Positions 39,107 through 48,644 of a DNA stretch of 64,000 bases are shown piece by piece. How positions within the stretch are numbered: position 1 is the first letter of the stretch; the number at the start of each line of letters is the position of its first letter. The DNA is from Vibrio mimicus. GTDB lineage: Bacteria; Pseudomonadota; Gammaproteobacteria; Enterobacterales; Vibrionaceae. The stretch is taken from the NCBI RefSeq assembly GCF_019048845.1, contig NZ_CP077426.1, forward strand, positions 1,287,501-1,351,500, read 5' to 3'. The notes beneath the pieces are model-generated. The model ran no database searches and had not been told where the DNA came from. It was given only the letters and a program-made list of their open reading frames with translations. Made by a program: the position numbers and the translations under genes.

Positions 39107-39838
39107 ATGAACATTTTGCTATTTAGTAACGGTAAGGTCAGTGGCAACGAAACATTATTGCAATTTGGTTTAGATTGGATTGAGGCGGCGGTTAAGCGCA
39201 CTGGCGCGAAGCGGTTCTTGTTTATTCCTTATGCGATGATTCGAGGAAACTATGATGATCGCCTTGCTCAGTTAGAACAAGTGCTTAGCCCATTTGGTGC
39301 GCAGGTTTCAGGGATTCATCACGCAGAAGATCCGGTCAAAGCCGTTGAAGAAGCCGATGCCTTTATTGTGAGTGGCGGTAATACTTGGGTGCTGAATAAG
39401 CAACTGCATGATTTGGGTCTGGTTCGTCCGCTTCGTCAGGCTATTCTAAAATCCAATAAACTGTTTATTGGCTGGAGTGCGGGAACCAACATTGCTTGCC
39501 CAACCATTCGAACAACGAACGATATGCCAATTGTGTCTGCAGCCATTTTGCCAGCATTGAATCTGGTGCCATTCCAAATCAACCCGCACTACATTGAGGC
39601 CTCAATTTCTGGCCATATGGGTGAAACTCGTGATGAACGAATTGAAGAGTTTTTGATTCAAAATCCGCATGATCTGGTTGTGGGGATCCCAGAAGGGACT
39701 TTATTGGAGGTTTGCGGTGACACTCTCCATTATCACAGCCCAGCCGGTGCGCCATTAAAGTTATTCCGTCATGGTTGTACTGCGGAATATTTCTCCGCAG
39801 GTGACGATCTGAGTCCGTTGTTACAACATGGTTGTTAA
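39107..39838 (+). CDS. pepE: Alpha-aspartyl dipeptidase (peptidase E)
   Basis: A 243-residue S51 serine peptidase that splits Asp-X dipeptides. The nucleophile is Ser in IGWSAGTNIACP, and VSGGNTWVLN and NPHYIEASISGHMGETRDERI are family signatures. The start MNILLFSNG at 39107 has GGAG upstream. With pepT and dcuC it suggests use of peptides as an aspartate source. Confidence 0.95.
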   Translation: MNILLFSNGKVSGNETLLQFGLDWIEAAVKRTGAKRFLFIPYAMIRGNYDDRLAQLEQVLSPFGAQVSGIHHAEDPVKAVEEADAFIVSGGNTWVLNKQLHDLGLVRPLRQAILKSNKLFIGWSAGTNIACPTIRTTNDMPIVSAAILPALNLVPFQINPHYIEASISGHMGETRDERIEEFLIQNPHDLVVGIPEGTLLEVCGDTLHYHSPAGAPLKLFRHGCTAEYFSAGDDLSPLLQHGC

Positions 39839-39858
39839 GTTTGGATGACGAGGTGAAC

Positions 39859-39890
39859 ACAAGCAGGGCAATGCCCCTGCTTGTTTTTTT
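39859..39890 (+). terminator. Terminator of the dcuC-pepT-pepE operon
   Basis: ACAAGCAGGG pairs with CCCTGCTTGT (10 pairs), followed by seven T. It also separates the convergent EAL gene. Confidence 0.9.
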
Positions 39891-39893
39891 AAG

Positions 39894-40682
39894 CTATGGG
39901 GTATTCAGTTGAAGCAAAGTGGCGGGGCGAGCTAGATAGTAGCCTTGAAAATAGTGAATACCTAAGTCTTTCATTAACTCAAGCTGTTCTGAGCGCTCAA
40001 TACCTTCGATAACAGCAGGAGTATTGGTTGCTTGGCAAAGCTGCAAAATGTCATCAAAAACATGGGTTTGGCCACAGCAATATTCATCCAGTAGCCCTTT
40101 GTCGAGCTTGATGATATCAGGGTGAATCAAATCAACGCGCCGAATGTCAGAAGCAAAGCTTCCGTAGTCATCAATTGCGATTTGAAACCCCGATTTTTTG
40201 ATGTATTCCCCTGCTTGACGCAGCAGCTCTTCATTAGCGGAATCCGATTCGGTGATTTCAAGTACGACCTGTTCCGGCTCTAAACCGAGTTCACGAATTC
40301 GTTCAACAAGGAGTAATGATGGGTAAGCTTGTGCCATATTGTATTCACTGGCAACCGGAAGAATGTTCAGAAAAAGCTGATAGTTGGTAAAGGTGCTTTG
40401 CGCAAAGTTTCGGATATGGATGACGCGGCTTAAGCGGTCAAGGTTGATGCATTCTTCGATGGAGTGATGGTTGATGTCGAGTACGATATTAGGAGCGATG
40501 GGAGTTTGAGTTTGCGTATTTTTGATTCTTAGCAGGGCCTCAACACCCAGTATTTCGCCAGATTGCGCAAAGATGGGTTGATAGACGCTACTGAGTTCAA
40601 GGCCGCGATATTTGGCGCACCATAAATCTTCATCATCCTGATAAAGATGAGCGTTAAACTCTGCTCTTGAACTGATCACCAT
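39894..40682 (-). CDS. Stand-alone EAL-domain phosphodiesterase
   Basis: A 262-residue cytoplasmic protein consisting of one EAL domain. Catalytic motifs look intact: ILGVEALLRI (EAL), LNILPV (Asn), VLEITESD (Glu), IDDYGS (the DDFG variant), IIKLDK (Lys), VIEGIE (Glu) and QGYYLARP. It should hydrolyse cyclic di-GMP to pGpG, lowering biofilm signals. There is no sensor or membrane domain, so it may be regulated by expression or partners. Confidence 0.9.
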   Translation of the reverse strand: MVISSRAEFNAHLYQDDEDLWCAKYRGLELSSVYQPIFAQSGEILGVEALLRIKNTQTQTPIAPNIVLDINHHSIEECINLDRLSRVIHIRNFAQSTFTNYQLFLNILPVASEYNMAQAYPSLLLVERIRELGLEPEQVVLEITESDSANEELLRQAGEYIKKSGFQIAIDDYGSFASDIRRVDLIHPDIIKLDKGLLDEYCCGQTHVFDDILQLCQATNTPAVIEGIERSEQLELMKDLGIHYFQGYYLARPATLLQLNTP

Positions 40683-40865
40683 ACAACTCTCCAGTTTCTT
40701 GTTCGCGATAACTTTTCAAAGACTTAATCAGTCAACGGCCCTTAAAAACGCGAAAATTTCCCATCACAATTTTATGACCACCTACTCATTGTAGTGATAA
40801 ATGAATTTGGTTATTGAATCAATTTTGATTCACAGGGCGAAATAAGTCGGTGACGAGGAAAATAT

Positions 40866-40887
40866 CAAGGCTCCGAATGGAGCCTTG
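40866..40887 (-). terminator. Terminator of the RND efflux operon
   Basis: CAAGGCTCC pairs with GGAGCCTTG (nine pairs) around a four-base loop. The T run on the minus strand is short (TATTTT). It lies about 55 bases after the RND stop. Confidence 0.65.
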
Positions 40888-40942
40888 AGTGTTAAATGCG
40901 TGGCATTTTTCTGTGCGAAGTGGGCGAGCGAGCTTTTTGCGT

Positions 40943-43900
40943 TTACCTTGAAACTTTCACTTGGAAAAAGATCGCGTAGAACAGTGGAATGACCACTAAT
41001 GTCAGAATGGTGGCAAACAGCAAACCAAACATAATGGTGACTGCCATACTTTTAAAGAAAGGATCTACCAGCAGTGGTGCTACACCTAAAATCGTGGTGA
41101 AGGCACCCAGCAGCACCGGGCGGGCGCGACTCACTGCGGCATCAATAATGGCAAAGTAGGCTTCTTTCCCTTCTCGGATCTCAGCATCCGCTTGGTCAAC
41201 CAACACAATTGCGTTTTTCACCATCATGCCAATCAAACTTAGGAAACCGAGAATCGCCATAAACTCGAATGGAGTTTGGAAAGCAATCAAACCTATGGTG
41301 ACACCGACGACTGCAAAAGGGGCAGTCATCCAAATCACCAACGGCTGACGCAGCGCATTAAACATAAACACTACGGCCAGAATCATCGCCGCAAAACCGT
41401 AAGGCGCTGAAATCACTAAGCCTTCATTGGCATCTTTTGATGCCTTGTATTCGCCGTACCAAATCAGCTCATAACCCGCTGGCAGTTCAATCTGCTCGAT
41501 TTTTTCGCGCACATTGTTGAAGGCATCCGCCGTCATTACACCGGGAGCAGGGTCAGCTTGCACTAAGATGGTCGGCATACGGTTAATTCGGCGCAGCAAA
41601 GCATCTTGATAAACCGTGTTCACCGAATCGACTAACTGGCTCACCGGAATGTAGCGGCCTGTTTGCGCACTGAACACTTCGCTGTTTTCAATCGCACGCT
41701 CATGGTGACGCTCACTTTCTGGCGCACGTACAATCAGTGGGATCAGGTCATTACCTTCACGATAAACACCCACATTGCGTCCGCTTAGGGTTTGAGCAAT
41801 AGCGGCACTAATTTCTTGCGTGGTTAAGCCAAGGCGCTGTGCTTCTTGTGCGGAATACACAGGCTGCAATACCGGAACTTGCTGACGCCAGTCATCTTGC
41901 ACAGCAATCAAGTTCGGATCATCGTGCATGATGGCTTTGGCTTGTTCGGCCAATTGGCGCAGCACATGGCTATCAGGGCCTTTGAAGCCAGCTTCAATCT
42001 TTTTACCGCCGCCGCGACCGAGCATGAACTTCCACACTTTGATTGAAGCATCTGGGTATTTCGCATCTAACTCGCTTTGCAGCTCACCGACCAGTGGCGC
42101 AATTTTTTTGTAATCGTCAATGTCGATCAGCAATTGGCCGTAGCTTGGGTTACGCGCTTCTGGCGAATAAGTCAGCATGAAACGCAGACCACCCCCGCCA
42201 ATAAAACTGGTGATATTGGTGATGCCTTCTTTTTGCGCCACTACGTTCTCAATGCTGGCGACCGTTTGTTCAGTTCGGCGAATATCTGAACCTTGTGGGA
42301 GATACACATCCACCACAAATTGTGGGCGTTGCGATTCCGGCATAAAACCGGGTGGAATGAACTGAGCTCCCCAAATCGCGGCAATGAGCGTACCAAGCAG
42401 CATCAAGCAACTCACGACTCGGTGACTCAACACCCACTGCAATACGTGTTTATAACCCATGACTAACTTGGACGGTTTGGCTTGTTGGTTTTTTGCTTTC
42501 ACACGCAAGAAGTCGTGACACAGCATAGGTGTCACCGTCACTGCAAATACCCAGCTCAAAAACATCGAGTAGAGGATTACCCAAAACAGGGAGCCAGCAT
42601 ATTCGCCCATATCAGAAGGGGAGAGGCCAATCGCACTGAAGGCAAAAATCCCCACGACTGTACCGCCAAGCAGTGGCCATTTAGTGGCGTTGACCACTTC
42701 AGACACCACTTGTTGCTTATCCGCATTCGGCTCTTGTTGAAAGCGCACTAACACGCCATCAGTGACCACAATGGCGTTATCCACCAACATGCCGAGTGCG
42801 ATGATGAGTGCACCTAACGAAATCCGCTGCATCGCGATGTCATCAATCAACATAATGCACAAGGTGCCGGCGACCGTCAGCAGAAGAACAAAGCCGATGA
42901 TCACGCCGGAACGAACACCCATAAACAGCAGCAGAACCACAAATACAATCGCAACTGCCGCTATCAGGTTGTCAATAAAGTTGGCTACCGAAGCGCGAAC
43001 CGAGTCAGACTGCATGGAGATCACATGCAGTTCCATCCCTAGTGGGCGTTGGCCTTCAAGTTCAGCCAAACGTGCTTTGACGGCATCGCCCATCTCGACT
43101 ACGTTACCACCCGTCACATTGGAGATACCAAAACCAATCGCGCGTTGGCCGTTATAACGCATCAGCATGGAAGCGGGTTCGGTGTATCCGCGGCTAATAT
43201 TGGCAATATCACCAAGGCGAACCACTGCATTATTGCTGCCCACCGCGACTTGTAAATTTTTCAGATCGGCAAGCGAGCTGATGTTAGAGGTGGGAATCAC
43301 TGGAATACGCATTTGATGGGCATCGATACTGCCGGCTACCGTCACCAAGCTCTGCTTTTGCAGTACCTGCAGCACGCGTTCAACCGATAGGCCAAACTCC
43401 GCCATACGTTCGCTGGACATTTCGATGAAAATCGCCTCTTGCTGCTCGGCTAAAGTGGCGGCTTTGGCAACCCCTGGCACGAGCACCAGCTCACGGCGCA
43501 GGGTATCGACATAATCTTGCAACTGCTTATCGCTAAAGCCTTCGCCTGTTACTGCATAAAACAGCGCATACACATCGGAAAAATCATCGTTAACGATGGA
43601 AGCCCCCGCTCCGGGTGGAAGCTGGCGTTGGGCATCGGCCACTTTACGGCGTAACTTATCCCACACCTGTTGCAGTTGAGCTGAGGATTTCGCAAATTCG
43701 AGTTTGATCTCCACCGTCACTTCGGATCGGCCTTGCATCGAAACCGATTTCACTTCCTTCAGCTCTTGCAGTGCTTGAACCGCGCCTTCAATTACATCGG
43801 TGACTTCATCGGAGACTTCTTGCGCCGTTGCACCCGGATACGGGGTAATAATTACCGCTTGGCGAATCACGAATTCAGGATCTTCAAAGCGACCTAATTT

Positions 43901-43990
43901 TAGATAACTGATGTAACCACCAATCAAGGTGAGGGCAATCAGCACCCAAACGCTGGTGCGTTTGGCAAGGGTATAACGTGCAATGTCCAT
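40943..43990 (-). CDS. vexD: RND efflux pump, inner-membrane transporter (VexD/BreB type)
   Basis: A 1015-residue RND transporter with 12 membrane segments and two large periplasmic loops. The proton relay motif is GMLVDNAIVVTDGV, and the family's PYPGATAQEVSDEV and FAAMILAVVFMF segments are present. It exports bile acids, detergents and similar compounds through TolC, which is encoded elsewhere. Its gene overlaps the adaptor gene by one base. The symbol comes from recalled synteny with VC1757 and is less certain than the family. Confidence 0.85.
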   Translation of the reverse strand: MDIARYTLAKRTSVWVLIALTLIGGYISYLKLGRFEDPEFVIRQAVIITPYPGATAQEVSDEVTDVIEGAVQALQELKEVKSVSMQGRSEVTVEIKLEFAKSSAQLQQVWDKLRRKVADAQRQLPPGAGASIVNDDFSDVYALFYAVTGEGFSDKQLQDYVDTLRRELVLVPGVAKAATLAEQQEAIFIEMSSERMAEFGLSVERVLQVLQKQSLVTVAGSIDAHQMRIPVIPTSNISSLADLKNLQVAVGSNNAVVRLGDIANISRGYTEPASMLMRYNGQRAIGFGISNVTGGNVVEMGDAVKARLAELEGQRPLGMELHVISMQSDSVRASVANFIDNLIAAVAIVFVVLLLFMGVRSGVIIGFVLLLTVAGTLCIMLIDDIAMQRISLGALIIALGMLVDNAIVVTDGVLVRFQQEPNADKQQVVSEVVNATKWPLLGGTVVGIFAFSAIGLSPSDMGEYAGSLFWVILYSMFLSWVFAVTVTPMLCHDFLRVKAKNQQAKPSKLVMGYKHVLQWVLSHRVVSCLMLLGTLIAAIWGAQFIPPGFMPESQRPQFVVDVYLPQGSDIRRTEQTVASIENVVAQKEGITNITSFIGGGGLRFMLTYSPEARNPSYGQLLIDIDDYKKIAPLVGELQSELDAKYPDASIKVWKFMLGRGGGKKIEAGFKGPDSHVLRQLAEQAKAIMHDDPNLIAVQDDWRQQVPVLQPVYSAQEAQRLGLTTQEISAAIAQTLSGRNVGVYREGNDLIPLIVRAPESERHHERAIENSEVFSAQTGRYIPVSQLVDSVNTVYQDALLRRINRMPTILVQADPAPGVMTADAFNNVREKIEQIELPAGYELIWYGEYKASKDANEGLVISAPYGFAAMILAVVFMFNALRQPLVIWMTAPFAVVGVTIGLIAFQTPFEFMAILGFLSLIGMMVKNAIVLVDQADAEIREGKEAYFAIIDAAVSRARPVLLGAFTTILGVAPLLVDPFFKSMAVTIMFGLLFATILTLVVIPLFYAIFFQVKVSR

Positions 43991-45084
43991 TATTGGGCTC
44001 CGTTATTATCCGTGTATGGGCGTACTGGCATGCCTTCTCTCACACTGGAGACACCTGCGATGATGACTCGTTCTCCCGGTTGTAAGTGCTGTTTGATCAC
44101 CACGCGGTCTTTATAGGTAGTACCGATCTCGACATAACGCTTTTCGGCATGGTCTTGGGCGTTCACCACCCAGACAAACTGCTTGCCTTGGTTATCTGGA
44201 ACCAAAGCGGTGATGGGTAGGGTGATTAAGCGACTTTCGCCGGCGTTGTCCTCTTGCACTGGGATGACTTTGGCAGACATTCCGGGCATTACTCGGAACC
44301 CTTTCAAATCTTCAAAACCAAGTACCACCGAGTAGGTTTGTGAATCCGAGTTCGCCTGAGTCGAATAGGTGCGCAACTGTAGAGGGAATTGTTGGCCAGG
44401 AATGGCGCTCAGTTCGGCAATCGCTCGCGTATTTCTTACCCCAGAGATCATGACTCGATGGGGAATCTCAATCGCCACTTCTAAATCGTTCAGATCTTGC
44501 AGTGTCATGATCACTTGATTGGCTTGTACTTGAGCAAAATTCTCGACCAATTTTTCACTGATGATGCCATCGAAAGGCGCAGTAATTTGGGTGTACTCGA
44601 GTTTGCGTTTGGCGTCTTCCACTCGGTTTTTGGCAAGGTCATAGCGGTTGGTGACTTTATCCAATTCAGCTTTAGAAATGGCTTGGGTTTTCTCAAAAAT
44701 GGCTTTCGCGCGGCGGTATTCTTGCTCGGTGTTTTTTAGTTCAAGCTGTGCCGCTTCGAGAGCCGTTTTGGCATCTCTTGCATCCAAGGTTGCTAGCCGT
44801 TGCCCTTTCTTAACTTGGTCCCCTTCTTTCACCGCGATTTCGGTTAAGCGTCCGCTGATGCGAAATGCTAGGTCAGCACGCTGAGCGGCTCTCACCACAC
44901 CATTAAAAGTGAGATCGGAAGCGCGTTGGTTAGCGATAATTTCTATTAGGGCCGGTTTTACCACAGGAGCGGGGGCGTTGACTTGTGGTGCTTCACCACA
45001 GCCAGTGAGCAGTAGTGCGGATGCCATCACCGAACTGAGTAAGGTGCGGCGTGATAGCAGTGAACAAATAAGAGGCCGAGTCAT
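43990..45084 (-). CDS. vexC: RND efflux periplasmic adaptor lipoprotein (VexC/BreA type)
   Basis: A 364-residue membrane fusion protein. It has a signal peptide with a lipobox (LLLTGCGEAP), a lipoyl part (ADLAFRISGRLTEIAVKEGDQVKKGQRLATLD), a long hairpin coiled coil (about residues 105-165) and beta-barrel segments. It links the RND pump with TolC. In V. cholerae the homologous operon is induced by bile through loss of BreR repression. Confidence 0.85.
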   Translation of the reverse strand: MTRPLICSLLSRRTLLSSVMASALLLTGCGEAPQVNAPAPVVKPALIEIIANQRASDLTFNGVVRAAQRADLAFRISGRLTEIAVKEGDQVKKGQRLATLDARDAKTALEAAQLELKNTEQEYRRAKAIFEKTQAISKAELDKVTNRYDLAKNRVEDAKRKLEYTQITAPFDGIISEKLVENFAQVQANQVIMTLQDLNDLEVAIEIPHRVMISGVRNTRAIAELSAIPGQQFPLQLRTYSTQANSDSQTYSVVLGFEDLKGFRVMPGMSAKVIPVQEDNAGESRLITLPITALVPDNQGKQFVWVVNAQDHAEKRYVEIGTTYKDRVVIKQHLQPGERVIIAGVSSVREGMPVRPYTDNNGAQ

Positions 45085-45139
45085 GATGTTTTGCTCCTCA
45101 ATGTCTCAACGTGAAGACGTATTGCGTGTGAATGACAGA

Positions 45140-45964
45140 TTAGAAACGGCGATCAAGAGAGAAAAATAGGCTTTGACGATCGCCTAATCCCAACTCGCCG
45201 AGCAAATACCAACTGTCGTTAATTTGATACTGTAGACCAACCAATGGATTCCAGGGTGTTCGTAAATGCTGTTTAACAACAAATCCCGCCTCTTTGGGTA
45301 GTAAAGCGGTGAGCTGACTTGGTAGCCCTAAATCGGCAAGTGAGCCTTGCAGAGTTTGCTCAACATCTTGGTACATGGCTCCGGCCCAAAGTCGCAGTGG
45401 GTAACCATGCTTATAAAAGTCATAACCCACTCGAGGTGAGATCACTAACGCATCAATGGTGCCATCAATCACGGTTAAACGGCTTTGTGTGAAACTGGCA
45501 TCCACTAAGGCAAACCAGTTTTGGTAACCCCCTACCAGTACCCCACCAACGCCAGTGGTGTAGCCATCGAGATCAAGACGAAAATCTTTAATCGGGGTTG
45601 TGGAGCCGAGAAACTTAACATTGACATCCGTGGTTGAATAACCATCCAATTTTCCCACCAAACCATAGAGGTTGAGGAATGGGAATATCCAAGCATCGGC
45701 ACGTAGGGTCAGCACTTCGGTGTACTGACGACCTGGTTCGGCTTGGAGTTTAAGCGGTAAACGACCAAGCCCTTGCAAGGCAATCGAATCAACATCAATC
45801 CCTTGTTCCATCGTCATGTAACTCAGGCTAAAGCCTATCGGTTTGGGCAATTCATAGCCGAGTGCTTGCGCTTTTTCTCTCCAGATCGGCAGAGAAAACG
45901 TCTCTGCCCACACTGGGTGAGAAAGAGAGTAGAGCATCAGTATTACGAGTGTTCTTAATATCAT
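45140..45964 (-). CDS. Predicted outer-membrane or periplasmic protein, first gene of the efflux operon
   Basis: A 274-residue protein with a signal peptide cleaved after VWA. The rest is beta-strand-rich (GLGRLPLKLQAEPGRQYTEVL, LDGYTTGVGGVLVGGYQNWF) and ends in Phe (SLFFSLDRRF), as outer-membrane barrels do. It lies 55 bases before the adaptor gene and divergent from the TetR gene, so it is probably co-regulated with efflux. Its function is not known to me. Confidence 0.6.
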   Translation of the reverse strand: MILRTLVILMLYSLSHPVWAETFSLPIWREKAQALGYELPKPIGFSLSYMTMEQGIDVDSIALQGLGRLPLKLQAEPGRQYTEVLTLRADAWIFPFLNLYGLVGKLDGYSTTDVNVKFLGSTTPIKDFRLDLDGYTTGVGGVLVGGYQNWFALVDASFTQSRLTVIDGTIDALVISPRVGYDFYKHGYPLRLWAGAMYQDVEQTLQGSLADLGLPSQLTALLPKEAGFVVKQHLRTPWNPLVGLQYQINDSWYLLGELGLGDRQSLFFSLDRRF

Positions 45965-46104
45965 TCAGTTGACTCAGCAGTGTTATCCCGCTTAACCATG
46001 TGGGGAAATAAGGTAAATGTCTTGCTTCAAAACAGACGACCAACAATGGTTTCTGATCCCTGAACGCCATTTTGAGGGGATCATACTCCGAGAAAGGGCA
46101 AAAA

Positions 46105-46122
46105 GTAAACTTGTAAGTGTAC
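46105..46122. promoter_or_regulatory. Candidate BreR operator between efflux operon and TetR gene
   Basis: GTAAACTTGTAAGTGTAC is a dyad matching its own reverse complement at 14 of 18 positions. It overlaps the -35 of a likely breR promoter (TTGTAA, 18 bases, TATAGT at 46135-46140). It also adjoins a minus-strand promoter ending in TATGAT. This suits autorepression and repression of the efflux operon. Confidence 0.55.
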
Positions 46123-46172
46123 CTTTTGCCGTTTTATAGTAGCGCCAGATAACCTCGGAGAAAGAATGCTGC

Positions 46173-46775
46173 ATGAAGCTTAGTGAACAAAAAAAACTTG
46201 CCTTAATTGAAGCCGCTAAAGAGGAATTCACTCAGTTTGGATTTCATGCCGCCAATATGGATCGTGTTTGCGAACGTGCAGGAACCTCAAAACGTACTTT
46301 GTATCGCCATTTTGGAAGTAAAGAGCTGCTTTTTATCGAGGTGATCAATGTGTTGGTGGCGCAGCCGCATAACTTTGATTTTGAATACGAAAGTCATCGT
46401 TCGATCAGTGAGCAGTTATTCGGTTATCTTGCTGCTAAGGTAGAGGTGCTGTACCAGCAGATTGGTCTTGAGGTGGTGCGGATGATTGTTGGTGAGTTTA
46501 TTCGTGATCCTTCACTGACTCAGCAATACCTCTCCTTAATGGGAGCGAAAGATAAAGCACTCAGCACTTGGCTAGCGGCCGCCAGCAAGGATAAGCAACT
46601 GATGGCTGCGGATGTGAACTTGATGGCGACGACTTTAATGAACCTGTTTCATGGTCAATTTTTATGGCCACAGTTATTTGCAGCGATTGAACGGCCGAGT
46701 TTTCAGCTGCAACAGCGAATGATGAAAGAAATCGTGCGCATATTCGTGGCAAGTTATGCCATGCACGATCAGTAA
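46173..46775 (+). CDS. breR: TetR-family repressor, BreR-like
   Basis: A 200-residue repressor. The N-terminal helix-turn-helix is AANMDRVCERAGTSKRTLYRHF. The ligand domain is helical and variable. It lies between the efflux operon and gabD, as recalled for VC1746 (BreR), which represses breAB and itself and is released by bile salts. The symbol relies on synteny. Confidence 0.7.
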   Translation: MKLSEQKKLALIEAAKEEFTQFGFHAANMDRVCERAGTSKRTLYRHFGSKELLFIEVINVLVAQPHNFDFEYESHRSISEQLFGYLAAKVEVLYQQIGLEVVRMIVGEFIRDPSLTQQYLSLMGAKDKALSTWLAAASKDKQLMAADVNLMATTLMNLFHGQFLWPQLFAAIERPSFQLQQRMMKEIVRIFVASYAMHDQ

Positions 46776-46912
46776 AGTGTGGCCCCCTAAGGGTGGCTAT
46801 TTCGAGTCAGAATGGCTTTTCATTTGCTATGGATAGGCGCAAGATGCGCTCTTCATTATTCATCTACCATTATCGCGCGCTCGTGTACGGCGGCTTGATA
46901 AGGAGTTTCTCT

Positions 46913-48364
46913 ATGTTACCGACTGATTTTCCACTGTTTCACCAAAGCGCTTTTATCAATGGGCAATGGGTTGCTGGCGAACAAGCGGCAAGGCACAGGG
47001 TCGATAATCCTTATGATGGTAGTGTCATCGGCACTGTGCCACAGCTGAGCGACGTAGAAATTCAACGTGCCATTATGGGGGCACAAACAGCACAAACGGT
47101 TTGGCGTCAGCAAACGGCTGATACTAAAGCAAAAATTTTGCGCCGTTGGTATGAGTTAATTGAGCAGCATCATGAATCATTGGCGAAGTTATTAACTATT
47201 GAACAAGGTAAACCGCTGGCAAAAGCCAGAGGAGAAATTCACTACGCCGCCAGTTTTGTTGAATGGTATGCCGAAGAGGCCAAACGTGCATATGGCGAGT
47301 TGATCCCATCCCATAAAAACGATGCGCGTATTTTGGTTTCACGTCAGCCAGTTGGTGTTGTTGCCGCGATTACGCCTTGGAACTTTCCCGCGGCGATGAT
47401 TACCCGTAAATGTGCACCTGCCTTTGCAGCGGGTTGTGCTGTGGTGTTAAAACCTGCACCGGATACGCCGTTCACTGCCTTAGCCTTGGCTGATCTCGCG
47501 CAACAGGCTGGCATCCCCGATGGTTTGTTTCAAGTTGTGACTGGCGATGCTATTGAGGTTGGGCGAGCACTGACCGAAAGCAAAATGGTGCGCAAACTTT
47601 CTTTCACAGGATCGACGAGTGTTGGCAAATTGTTGATGGCACAATGTGCCAACAGCGTGAAAAAACTGTCGCTAGAGCTTGGTGGAAATGCCCCGTTTAT
47701 TGTGTTTGAGGATGCCGACATCAATGCCGCGATTGATGGTGTGATGGTGGCAAAATTCCGGAATGCAGGGCAAACCTGCGTGTGTGCTAACCGGATTTAT
47801 GTTCATGATGCGGTGTACGATCAATTTGTGGCCAAACTGGTGGATCGTGTCAGCAAGCTCAAAGTTGGTTATGGTCTGGATGAAGGTGTAAACATCGGTC
47901 CGCTGATCAATGAGGCAGTGGTTGCTAAAGTCACATCGCATATCGTTGATGCACAAAGTAAAGGGGCAAAAGTTGTGTTTGGAGAGCTTCCTCAAGCGGG
48001 AAGTCGTTTGTTCCAACCACATGTTTTAACCGACGTGACGGATGAGATGCGAGTGGCGAGTGAAGAGACTTTTGGGCCGTTGGCAGCACTGTTCCGTTTT
48101 GGCTCTGAGCAAGAGGTGATCGAACGAGCCAACGCTACTGATTCTGGTTTGGCAGCCTATTGTTATACCCAGTCATTGAGCCGTGCTTGGCGCATGAGCG
48201 AAGCATTGGAAGCGGGCATTGTGGGTATCAATGAAGGGTTGATTTCAACCACGTTAGCCCCTTTTGGTGGCATCAAAGAGTCTGGTCTTGGCCGAGAAGG
48301 GGCAAAGCATGGGCTTGAAGAGTATCTCGAAATCAAATACACCCTTATGGGTGGACTAGCTTAG
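46913..48364 (+). CDS. gabD: Succinate-semialdehyde dehydrogenase
   Basis: A 483-residue aldehyde dehydrogenase that oxidises succinate semialdehyde to succinate with NAD(P)+. The active-site Cys is in NAGQTCVCANR, the Glu in LSLELGGNAPF, and the coenzyme region includes TPWNFPAAMITRK and SFTGSTSVGK. ATG 46913 has AAGGAG eight bases upstream; the frame extends 40 codons further without a good start. The 3' end overlaps the convergent DUF1496 gene by 20 bases. Confidence 0.92.
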   Translation: MLPTDFPLFHQSAFINGQWVAGEQAARHRVDNPYDGSVIGTVPQLSDVEIQRAIMGAQTAQTVWRQQTADTKAKILRRWYELIEQHHESLAKLLTIEQGKPLAKARGEIHYAASFVEWYAEEAKRAYGELIPSHKNDARILVSRQPVGVVAAITPWNFPAAMITRKCAPAFAAGCAVVLKPAPDTPFTALALADLAQQAGIPDGLFQVVTGDAIEVGRALTESKMVRKLSFTGSTSVGKLLMAQCANSVKKLSLELGGNAPFIVFEDADINAAIDGVMVAKFRNAGQTCVCANRIYVHDAVYDQFVAKLVDRVSKLKVGYGLDEGVNIGPLINEAVVAKVTSHIVDAQSKGAKVVFGELPQAGSRLFQPHVLTDVTDEMRVASEETFGPLAALFRFGSEQEVIERANATDSGLAAYCYTQSLSRAWRMSEALEAGIVGINEGLISTTLAPFGGIKESGLGREGAKHGLEEYLEIKYTLMGGLA

Positions 48365-48626
48365 GCTTAGTCGTTTCGCCGGTTTGTCCATTCATTGGCA
48401 ACCATTTCAGCGGGCCGTTGGTTTCAAAGTCACTGGCTCGCTGACAGGAAAGGTAAATCTCACCCACCAAGATCACAGCACCTTCCGAATAGGCTTGATC
48501 TTGGTAATAGCAAACACGTTTGGCGACATCATCACTAACCACAATCGGTAAAGTGGTGGTGGTCGGAGCGGCGTGTAATGTCACGCTGTAACTGAGTAGA
48601 GCCATTATCCCCATCGTGTTTCGCAT
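48345..48626 (-). CDS. DUF1496 periplasmic protein (YnjH-like)
   Basis: A 93-residue exported protein with a signal peptide (MGIMALLSYSVTLHA). The mature part RVCYYQDQAYSEGAVILVGEIYLSC is the DUF1496 pattern with two Cys that may form a disulfide. Function is unknown. It follows the PLP enzyme gene with 18 bases between, so the two may be an operon. Confidence 0.75.
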   Translation of the reverse strand: MRNTMGIMALLSYSVTLHAAPTTTTLPIVVSDDVAKRVCYYQDQAYSEGAVILVGEIYLSCQRASDFETNGPLKWLPMNGQTGETTKPKLVHP

Positions 48627-48644
48627 TCAACCCTCCAACCTTAT

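Noticed and set aside
46793..46912. N-terminal extension of gabD
   Set aside because: The ATG at 46913 has an ideal AAGGAG and matches the family N terminus.
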